Shown here piece by piece: positions 42,901-50,475 of a stretch of 64,000 nt of DNA. This stretch comes from Flavobacterium araucananum. Lineage in GTDB: Bacteria > Bacteroidota > Bacteroidia > Flavobacteriales > Flavobacteriaceae. The translations under genes and the position numbers were made by a program. The stretch's first letter is position 1. Every line of letters starts with the position of its first letter. The DNA is taken from contig NZ_MUGS01000037.1 in the NCBI RefSeq assembly GCF_002222055.1, positions 38,657 to 102,656 on the forward strand, given 5' to 3'. The notes below the pieces were generated by a model, which ran no database searches, had not been told where the DNA came from, and saw only the letters and a program-made list of their open reading frames with translations.

Positions 42901-45351
42901 TTCATTTAACTTTTTATAGGTTGGCATGCTTGGTAAAACTTTGTCTTTCATTGCCATGACAACTTTAATTATACCTACAAGTCCTGATGCTCCTTCAGAG
43001 TGCCCAATATTAGATTTAATTGATCCTAAATAACAATTGGAATTTAAAGTCTGTGTACACATTTTGATTGCCTCTAATTCTATTGCATCACCTAAATTCG
43101 TTCCCGTCCCATGCCCTTCTATGTATGCAAGATTTGAAGGAGAAATTCTTGCTTTTTGCCAAGCTTGCTCCATAACCCATGCTTGTTGACGTGTACTGGG
43201 TGCAGTAACGTTATTTGTTTTTCCGGTGTGGGCTACAGCTGTACCACATATTTCAGCATATATCCTGTCTCCATCTGTAATCGCCTTTGCAAGTGGCTTT
43301 ATTAATATACTTGTAACAGCTTCAGCTGGTACATAGCCATCTGAATTATTACCAAAACTATCCGTAATCCCCGTGGGCGATAAAAAACCTTTGGACGAAA
43401 AATAGACGTAATGCTCTGGACTAAAAAGCAAATTCACACCAGTTACAAAAGCCATATCACAATCACCAGATTGTATCGACTGGAGAGCAACATGCAGCCC
43501 AATTAAAGAAGAAGAACACGCAGTATCTATAGTTAAACTAGGTCCTTTTAGGTCAAAGAAATTGGATATTTGGTTCGAAAGAATCGTTGCCGCATTTCCA
43601 GTACCAGTATATTCATTAGTTTGTATCTGCTGTCGATTCATTACATCGTAATAATCATGGAAACAAACTCCGGTAAATACTCCGGTATTTGACCCCTTTA
43701 AGTGCAATATTTTCCCAGAATCTTCGGCACATTCATGTACTACTTCAAGCAACTGCCTAAGTTGCGGATCCATCATTTTAGCTTCATTTTCTCCAATGGA
43801 AAAAAAATCATTATCAAAATGAGTTGCGTTATCTATATATCCTCCCCATTTACAAACTGTATGCTCTGCTATATGGGCCCCTTCATTATAATATTTTCTC
43901 CAATCCCAACGATCTGCAGGAATTTCTGATATAAGTGATTCATTATTTTTTATCCTTTCCCAAAATTCAGGAATAGTATTTCCACCAGGAAACCGACCTG
44001 ACATACCAATAATGGCGAATCTTCCAGAATCATCATTTTTTATTTCTAATTTACTTAGTTCATCATTATTCTTTACAATTGTTTGATTACCTTCTGAAGA
44101 GTTTTCTTTTTTATTATCACTCTCGATGGAATGACTTCCATTATAATGAACAGATTCATAAAATTCTGATTGAAACTCTGTGATTAAATATTCAGCAAAT
44201 GACTGAGGGTCCGGATATTCAAACAATATTGTTGGAAATAATTTTATATTAAAGTCTTTTTCTATAATTCCTACTAGATTGATCAATTGCATGGATTCAA
44301 GACCTTGATCAATGAAGTTTTTGTCTAAAAATATTTTCTCCGAACCATTTGTCCTCTTCAGAAGCCCCTCAATATAAAATAACATTTGGTCCAGATCATC
44401 CAATTCAGTATTGATAATTTCTATTTTGCTCGTTGATTTTATGCTAGTTTTATTGATTGAATCAGATAAATCTGTTATTTTGCTTTTATGAATTCTTTTA
44501 CAAACAACTTCTTTCATTACAGCAAACTGTTCATAACTATCATTATACAGTTCTACATTAAAAATTATTATTTCAGAATTCTTTTTCACCAGAGAACAGA
44601 TGCAATAAGCAACAGTACTAATATCAATTGACAAATCAACCATCATTCTTTTTACGCTAAAAGGAACAAAAGGATCATCAAGTTCCGTAGTATCTGCTAC
44701 AGCCGTTGCGGCAACCAATGCTCCATCGAAAAAAGCAGGATGAATGTGATACTGAACTCCGCTTTGCAATACTTGATCTAGCTCTAAACGTCCATATACA
44801 CGCCCTTTCTTTATTGCTATTTTAGTCAAAGTTCGCAACGACTTGCCGTGAATAATGTCAGCTTTTTTTATGGCTTCATAAAGATTATCAGCTGCTTGAA
44901 ATTTAACATCATCGAAGTCACTTGTGGTAACCTTTTGATTTGAGTCTCTAACTGAAAAGAAACCTTCTGCACAATCTGTTGCATAATTATCCTTGTTTCT
45001 CTCAAAAGTAATCTGTAAAAAATCGGAGTTTTGGTCAACTGACAGTTTAACCTCATCTTTATAATGGAATTTAACCAGTTGCTTAAAAAGCACATCGTTT
45101 ATCTCGAGGCATTTATCCTTAACATTATGCAAAATAAGATAATCTATAAATGTACTAAGGAAAGTTACCCCCATCAAAACCTGATCGCCACGAACAGTAT
45201 GATCCTTTAGATAGGGTTCATTATGTTTGAATAATTTATGATTCAATTTATCAAATTTGATTGCATCAAAAATGTGTACAGCAGCTTCTGTCGAATCCAA
45301 TTCTTTTGCCGCAACTTGGTCAATAATTTTATTAATCTTTGATATAAGCAT
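39976..45351 (-). CDS. Trans-AT PKS: DH*-ACP-KS-ACP-KS
   Basis: A 1791-residue subunit. Order: N-terminal docking helices (1-35); DH* (40-290; H51, D209, Met for the motif proline, Val for Gln/His); ACP (S353 in GLES); KS1 (445-865; C612, H747, H784); a minimal module without reductive domains; ACP (S1083 in AIDS); KS2 (1154-1575; C1314, H1449, H1493). In KS2 the HGTGT motif reads HATAT: both glycines are Ala but the catalytic His stays. KS2 is followed by its linker and a tail of about 50 residues with no further catalytic domain, so its module continues in the next protein as MT-ACP. The start overlaps the upstream gene by 20 bp and the end overlaps the downstream gene by 4 bp, which points to translational coupling. 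The KS-ACP module should leave a beta-keto group. Confidence 0.92.
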   Translation of the reverse strand: MLISKINKIIDQVAAKELDSTEAAVHIFDAIKFDKLNHKLFKHNEPYLKDHTVRGDQVLMGVTFLSTFIDYLILHNVKDKCLEINDVLFKQLVKFHYKDEVKLSVDQNSDFLQITFERNKDNYATDCAEGFFSVRDSNQKVTTSDFDDVKFQAADNLYEAIKKADIIHGKSLRTLTKIAIKKGRVYGRLELDQVLQSGVQYHIHPAFFDGALVAATAVADTTELDDPFVPFSVKRMMVDLSIDISTVAYCICSLVKKNSEIIIFNVELYNDSYEQFAVMKEVVCKRIHKSKITDLSDSINKTSIKSTSKIEIINTELDDLDQMLFYIEGLLKRTNGSEKIFLDKNFIDQGLESMQLINLVGIIEKDFNIKLFPTILFEYPDPQSFAEYLITEFQSEFYESVHYNGSHSIESDNKKENSSEGNQTIVKNNDELSKLEIKNDDSGRFAIIGMSGRFPGGNTIPEFWERIKNNESLISEIPADRWDWRKYYNEGAHIAEHTVCKWGGYIDNATHFDNDFFSIGENEAKMMDPQLRQLLEVVHECAEDSGKILHLKGSNTGVFTGVCFHDYYDVMNRQQIQTNEYTGTGNAATILSNQISNFFDLKGPSLTIDTACSSSLIGLHVALQSIQSGDCDMAFVTGVNLLFSPEHYVYFSSKGFLSPTGITDSFGNNSDGYVPAEAVTSILIKPLAKAITDGDRIYAEICGTAVAHTGKTNNVTAPSTRQQAWVMEQAWQKARISPSNLAYIEGHGTGTNLGDAIELEAIKMCTQTLNSNCYLGSIKSNIGHSEGASGLVGIIKVVMAMKDKVLPSMPTYKKLNEIVDEATIAVKVNVENIPLFDRIADQNYAGVSSFGFGGSYAHVVLAPNEQSEKLPSSLIIDSNYLIPVSAKTKSSLILQLKKLKIYLLDNLDSDLTLQDISYTLFSCRETYEEKVMLVAESLHDLVDLIDGLLKEVSADNKNVIRLCVGEKQIDENLLNDANSWLTSNYLKRTSWTEKFKIKGKQVDLPFYSFDRKNFWFDEKTINHPMEFLSNHDNKKISTKADFLEKLDVSSLKKEVNNIISEITKIDEIFLEEDIELADFAIDSSQLYAITDEISERLGISINPTLFFQFRVYGDLLAHLVTLQPKIIDTTEENITVVKEQKAPIKQNHTSNDDDMAIIGMNGIFPGAHNLNEFWKILVEGRDVINKASRQRIEQLQTLSQAWNGGFIDGIDEFDYDFFKISKREACTMDPQQRLFLQSAWKTLEDAGINLMGTEGCNIGVFAGVSTSDYLSLLIKAEIEADPSISTGNAHCSIANRVSYLLNLNGPSEIIDTACSSSLVAIHRAVLSIKNKDCDMALVGGVNLNLSDNLFHIFSKAGMLSPTGKCRPFSEDADGYIRGEGIGTILIKPYNKAIADKDQIYGIIKAVGVNHGGKANTYTSPNSSRQSELICNTMSRAGIDINTIQLIEAHATATKLGDPVEVNGLKEAYKQKEIGTIENSTKCYLGSVKGNIGHLESAAGIAGLMKVLLAMKFKIIPPNSHAQNLNGLLQLEKSNFLVNTNVINWNKKENIPRRAAVSSFGFGGTNAHLIVEEYEELADEIKPLPKEGILFVLSAKSEKTLRTYCQDYLNFLSELINEGQLIDLKQLAYNLQCRRTHFSYRLVIIAHCIDDILLGLQTGMDSIVKDSIAIHMGVVQSKASLKTIPTFQELNYSELGQAWVLGQVHIDWKEFNAGETLPVMHLPTYPFARTTAWYTDLMPERQKNIYSTTANIEKITMPVTVDESALKGFLLTQTDRKGLLEGLDYEISSFIN

Positions 45352-48300
45352 ATATTCTTCTCTTTGCTTCTTCAGCTGTAATCACTTTTTCGTTAAGGTC
45401 TTCTAAAACTATTTTTACTTTCTGCTCGGTTGACATTACTTTAGGTATAAATCGCCGTCTAGAAAATATTGTCAAAGGCTTTGGAACTCTATTTTTAATC
45501 CATTCCATTGTTGGTATAAACTCTTCAACAATGAGATGCCCATTAGTGCCCCCAAAGCCAAATGAAGAAATAGCTGCCAGTCGTGCATTTCCATTACTTT
45601 CCCAATCTTTCAAACCTGTATTTGGATAAAAGGGAGAATCTTTAAAACGGAATCGATCGTGAGGGTTATCACAATTAATCGTAGGTATAAGTTTCTTATG
45701 GCTCAACATCTGTAAAACCTTTACAAAACCGGTTAATCCCGAAGCGGACAAGCTATGTCCCAAATTCGATTTAACAGATCCTACTGCGCAATATTGCGAA
45801 GAGCTAGTATACTCACGAAAAACATCTGTTGCTGCCTTTATTTCTATTGGATCTCCAAGCAAAGTTCCGGTTCCGTGAGCTTCATAATAGCCAATATTTT
45901 CAGGGTTAACTCCAGACTTATTAATTACTGACCGAATAACATCTTTTTGAGCTTGTAAATTCGGTGTGGTCACTCCCATTGTATGTCCATCATTATTCAC
46001 AGCCGAACCACGAATTATTCCTAAAATATTATCCCCGTCTTTAAGTGCTTGATTATAATTTTTAAGTAAAACTAAACTTGCAGCTTCACCTAACACAATT
46101 CCATCCGCATCTTGATCAAAGACTCTCATTTTTCCTTTTGGTGATATTACTCCCGCCTCTTTAAAACTACGTTGAATATTGGGATGCAAAGAAACAAATA
46201 CACCTCCTGCGATAGCCATTTCACTATCTCCGGACCTTATACTATCACATGCTTGATGAATTGCAACCAAAGATCCTGAACACGCTGTATTGATAAGGAT
46301 AGATGGCCCTTTCAAATCGAACTGATGAGAAATTCGGGCTGAAATCATATTTGAAATTTGCCCCACTACATAATGCTTGACTTCCTTCGAATCAAAATCA
46401 TCAATATTTTCTTTGGAAAATCCTGTCTTTTCGCCTGCTATAAAAACACCTACATTTTTTCCGCGTATCTCAGAAGAATCATATCCACTATTGTCTAGTA
46501 GATGTTGAGTTTCTTCCAAAATTACTCTTTGATTAAAATCCATAACCATAGTCTCCTCATCATTTATATTGAAGAAACCTGAATCAAAATCAGCGACATT
46601 ATTTACAAATCCACCTATATATTTCTGATTATGAATACCAACCTTTGAACTACTACTGTATTCGTTAATCAATGTTCTGTCTTCCGGTAATAATTCAGTG
46701 AGATCCTTTCCTTGTGATAAATTCTCCCAAAGTTGGTCAACATTATCAGACTTTGGAAATCGGCCCGCCATACCAATAACAGCGATTAAGTGACTCTCTT
46801 CCTTAGAATCATTAGAGTCTTTTAATATTTTTTGGTCTTTAATTTTTAAGGAGTCCGAACTGAGATTACTTAACTCAATTCCCTTCATTAATTGCCTATC
46901 TTTCATCAGTTCAACAGATAAACCACTAATCGATAATGAATTGGTAAATATAGATACATCAACACTGGTGTTGAATTCACTTTCGATTTCATTCATCAAA
47001 CCCATCATTAACATAGAATTAATTCCATAGTTTTCAATAGATTCATGCTCGTCCAAACTATCAATACTGACTCCCATTAGGCCTGCAAAAATTTGCTTAA
47101 GCTTTTTTATAATATTTGGAACCTCGACATTACTCCGAACGTCGCTTACATTACTAGCCTTTTGTTCACAATACCCTTTTTGCACAAGAACTTCATCTAT
47201 AAGATTTTTGTCTCCCTCAAAAAAAACAATTTCGTTTAAATCCGATAACATGGCTGCATTTAAAAAAGTAAATGCTTTCTCTTTTCCCAAAGGAATGAAA
47301 TTGAACTCTTTCTTCATGTAATGCAACACGCTTTCACTTACTTGCATTCCTCCTTTCTCCCAGTATGGCCAACAAATTGAGTTAACTTTTAATGTATTAG
47401 CTGGATTTTCTGATTGTAATTTCGCAAAAGCATTTTGATATGCATTTGCCAAAGAATAGTCAGTTTGCCCTATATTTCCAAGTACTGAAGAGATAGAAGA
47501 AAACAAAGTAAAAAAATCAGTTGTGATTGGTGATAATAGTACCCATAAATTATTGGTGCCTTCAATTTTTGGCGACAATACTTTTTTGAAATCTTCCCAA
47601 GATTTATGTGAAATAAGTTTATCTTCACATATACCAGCTGTATTAAAAACACCATTAATATGACCATACTCAGACTTTAAAAGAACAGCCAATAGTTCTA
47701 CATTATCCCGAACTGTAATATCCACAGAAAAATATTCTATCTTTTGCAGGTAAGTAGTTCTCAAGCGGTTTATCTTAGCTTTTTGCTCGTCCCCCAATAT
47801 TGATCGACCAACAAGAATAATATTCACTTCTTCGTTTTTAAGAATATACTCTATCAACATTTGAGATATTTCTCCAAACCCTCCAGCAATCAGATAAGTT
47901 CCATTCTTTTTTAACCAATTTGCAGAAGATATAGATGGTATCTGAACTGCTCGAAGTTTCTTATTATTGTATGCTTCTTGAAAAAAGGCACCTCCACTAA
48001 TAAAGTTATCATCATTAAATAAATTTGCTAAAACGGAAGTAATTATTGATATTTTATACTTAGATGTACTTAACCTTAAGGGCTGAATTCTCAAAGAAGA
48101 AGTTTCATGGCTCAGTGCTCTCGAAAAACCACTTAATGCTTCCATATAAACAAAATTATCCTCTTCCGCAGTATAAGGTATCACAATTGCTGATCTTGTT
48201 TTCCGGAGTTTGCTCAACTCTTTACAAAGACAGAATATGGGAAATATTACTTGGTCTATACCTGAATTTTCTATAGAATCTAACTGATTAACAGAATCGT

Positions 48301-50464
48301 TAGGATATTGAGGACATAGAATAAAATTTAAAGTATCATATCTTTCAATATTACTTATAAGTTTGACATAATGTTCCTGATTATTAAAATCTAATTCAAT
48401 TTTATCCGAAGACAAAATCCTAAAATCTGTCCCTGCAGTAACAAATACGGGGGAATAATTAGTCCCTAGTTTATAGCGATATTCCGCTTCTTGTTCTTGT
48501 GAATTTATAAAAACATATAATGGTCCAGAGAGGATAGTTTCAGTCTTATTTTTAGATTCCTTATAAACAGAAGTATAAACTTGAATTGTTTCTGCAAAAT
48601 CTGACTGAACATTTAATAATTCAACATCTTTGGATTCTTTTTGTTTAGAGGGTTCATGATACAATATTGAACTCCCCTGAAAAATGTAACCAGGCAAGGG
48701 AATCTTTTTCCATTGACCCTTTTGCAATATTTTTGTCCAATCAACTAAACCTCCATTTACCCATTTGTTCAATAACCAAGAATAATCTGCAGTCATGAAT
48801 TTAGAATTTATCTGTTCCGCTATCTCATTTTCATCTTTGCTCTCCAAACTATTACAAACTTCGCCACTAAAAAACAGATCCGCACTAGTATTGCTAATGT
48901 AGCTTTCAATTCCTAATTTTAATTCTGCTATAGTACTAGCAACAATCCCTAAGCGATACTTCTGATGATCTCTTCCAAACATTAAGGTTCCTGCCCAATT
49001 AATTAAATCAAGATCTGCCTTTTCCTTATTAAGTGATATAAGTAGTGCTTTACATTGCTGAAAAAGAGAATCAATTGATTGAGCTGAAATTAAAAATGGG
49101 TATGACTTATTTGATTCTTCAGATTGAAGTTTTAACTGCAACGTTTGATCAAACTCTTCCAAAACAAAACAACAATTAGTATTGCTTAAACCAAAATTAT
49201 TAATTGCAATTCTTCTAGGCAATTCTTGTTTTCCTGTTTTTCGAAATGCGGTAGCCTCTTTAACAACTTTCATATAGTTTGAGGCCCTTTCTATTTTTGA
49301 ATTAAGTATTTTCAATCCAGCAACAGGAGGCAAAATTTCATGTTTAAAACTTAGCATTGACTTAATAATTGAAATTGTACCTGAGAACGCTTCAACATGA
49401 CCGGTATTTGGTTTATAAGTCCCTACAAAGCAGGAGTTTTCTTTTACTAAAGCTGCCTTTTTAGTATCGAAAGTACGTTTAAGCGCCATAAATTCCATTG
49501 TATCGGTATCAGGATTCCCAATTGCTTGTGCTTCCACATACCCTACAGTTTCCGGTTCTACGCCACTCCGCTCAAGAGTTTCTTTCATTAATTGAGACTG
49601 CGCAAAAATATTTGGAGCTATAATACTCTTACCCTTTCCACTATGATTTACTCCAGATCCCTTGATAACGCCATAAATATGATCGTTATCCTCAATTGCA
49701 TTTGATAATTTTTTTAGTAGAATAAGACCAACGCCTTCAGCTCTCACATATCCATCTGCTGACTGGTCAAATGACGCACATTTTCCCTTTTTAGATAGCA
49801 GTCCTAATCGAGTACTTTCAATATGACGAGTTGGTGTTCCTATATAATTTGCTCCACCGCAAATAGCACTACTACATTCCTCATTTAGTAAAGCCTGAAT
49901 GGCATAATGAATGGCAACACCAGAACTAGAACAGGCTGTATCTAAAGCCAAACTTGGTCCCTTAAAACCAAATTCATATGACAGTCTCCCTGGTAAAAAA
50001 CACATAGCACTTCCTAGAGATGTAAATACATTATTTTTTATCTTATTATTTTCTTTAACTTCCTTAAAGTCTAAATTTGTTATTCCGAGAAACACCCCCG
50101 TAGAGCTCCCTTTGATTTGATCGGGTGCATAGCCTGCATCTTCGAAACATGAGTATGTCGCTTCCAGTAATGACTTTTGCATGGGATCCATTTGACTGGC
50201 CTCATTTACTGATATATCAAATAAGTTAGTATCAAATCGATGAATATCATCAACAAAGCCACCCCATTTCAAAGAATCCAAAGAAACACCTTTTAGTTCC
50301 TCTTTGTTATATATGGTATCAAATTCACGATCTGAAGGAATGCCTCCTGTGTGTTGCTTTTTATCAATTAAATTTTGCCAGAATTCTTGATAACTAGACG
50401 CTCCTGGAAGTCTGCACGACATTCCAATAACAGCAATATCTCTTTGGTCGTTTTTTTTGGTCAT
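45332..50464 (-). CDS. Trans-AT PKS, apparent first subunit: KS0-KR-ACP-KS
   Basis: A 1710-residue subunit that starts directly with a KS (8-440). C178 and H356 are present, but the HGTGT histidine is Gln313 (EAQAIGNPDTD). In trans-AT PKSs, KSs lacking this His are generally condensation-incompetent (KS0). Then come KR (640-1095; the nucleotide loop reads AGGFGEIS, Tyr1003 present), ACP (S1150 in GINS) and KS2 (1226-1650; C1395 in CSGS, H1530, H1570, with MDFNQR where MDPQQR is usual). A helical docking hairpin ends the protein (1677-1710). No loading ACP, GNAT or ligase precedes the first KS, so the starter unit is unknown. The gene follows the AT-ER gene by 11 bp. Being first in the operon suggests, but does not prove, that it starts the line; a partner encoded elsewhere could hand over a chain. 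Confidence 0.9.
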   Translation of the reverse strand: MTKKNDQRDIAVIGMSCRLPGASSYQEFWQNLIDKKQHTGGIPSDREFDTIYNKEELKGVSLDSLKWGGFVDDIHRFDTNLFDISVNEASQMDPMQKSLLEATYSCFEDAGYAPDQIKGSSTGVFLGITNLDFKEVKENNKIKNNVFTSLGSAMCFLPGRLSYEFGFKGPSLALDTACSSSGVAIHYAIQALLNEECSSAICGGANYIGTPTRHIESTRLGLLSKKGKCASFDQSADGYVRAEGVGLILLKKLSNAIEDNDHIYGVIKGSGVNHSGKGKSIIAPNIFAQSQLMKETLERSGVEPETVGYVEAQAIGNPDTDTMEFMALKRTFDTKKAALVKENSCFVGTYKPNTGHVEAFSGTISIIKSMLSFKHEILPPVAGLKILNSKIERASNYMKVVKEATAFRKTGKQELPRRIAINNFGLSNTNCCFVLEEFDQTLQLKLQSEESNKSYPFLISAQSIDSLFQQCKALLISLNKEKADLDLINWAGTLMFGRDHQKYRLGIVASTIAELKLGIESYISNTSADLFFSGEVCNSLESKDENEIAEQINSKFMTADYSWLLNKWVNGGLVDWTKILQKGQWKKIPLPGYIFQGSSILYHEPSKQKESKDVELLNVQSDFAETIQVYTSVYKESKNKTETILSGPLYVFINSQEQEAEYRYKLGTNYSPVFVTAGTDFRILSSDKIELDFNNQEHYVKLISNIERYDTLNFILCPQYPNDSVNQLDSIENSGIDQVIFPIFCLCKELSKLRKTRSAIVIPYTAEEDNFVYMEALSGFSRALSHETSSLRIQPLRLSTSKYKISIITSVLANLFNDDNFISGGAFFQEAYNNKKLRAVQIPSISSANWLKKNGTYLIAGGFGEISQMLIEYILKNEEVNIILVGRSILGDEQKAKINRLRTTYLQKIEYFSVDITVRDNVELLAVLLKSEYGHINGVFNTAGICEDKLISHKSWEDFKKVLSPKIEGTNNLWVLLSPITTDFFTLFSSISSVLGNIGQTDYSLANAYQNAFAKLQSENPANTLKVNSICWPYWEKGGMQVSESVLHYMKKEFNFIPLGKEKAFTFLNAAMLSDLNEIVFFEGDKNLIDEVLVQKGYCEQKASNVSDVRSNVEVPNIIKKLKQIFAGLMGVSIDSLDEHESIENYGINSMLMMGLMNEIESEFNTSVDVSIFTNSLSISGLSVELMKDRQLMKGIELSNLSSDSLKIKDQKILKDSNDSKEESHLIAVIGMAGRFPKSDNVDQLWENLSQGKDLTELLPEDRTLINEYSSSSKVGIHNQKYIGGFVNNVADFDSGFFNINDEETMVMDFNQRVILEETQHLLDNSGYDSSEIRGKNVGVFIAGEKTGFSKENIDDFDSKEVKHYVVGQISNMISARISHQFDLKGPSILINTACSGSLVAIHQACDSIRSGDSEMAIAGGVFVSLHPNIQRSFKEAGVISPKGKMRVFDQDADGIVLGEAASLVLLKNYNQALKDGDNILGIIRGSAVNNDGHTMGVTTPNLQAQKDVIRSVINKSGVNPENIGYYEAHGTGTLLGDPIEIKAATDVFREYTSSSQYCAVGSVKSNLGHSLSASGLTGFVKVLQMLSHKKLIPTINCDNPHDRFRFKDSPFYPNTGLKDWESNGNARLAAISSFGFGGTNGHLIVEEFIPTMEWIKNRVPKPLTIFSRRRFIPKVMSTEQKVKIVLEDLNEKVITAEEAKRRIYAYIKD

Positions 50465-50475
50465 TCTAAAGGGAT

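Noticed and set aside
49145..50443. First KS as a KSQ loading decarboxylase
   Set aside because: The active-site Cys178 is present (DTACSSS). The lost residue is the HGTGT His, which is the KS0 pattern, not Cys-to-Gln.
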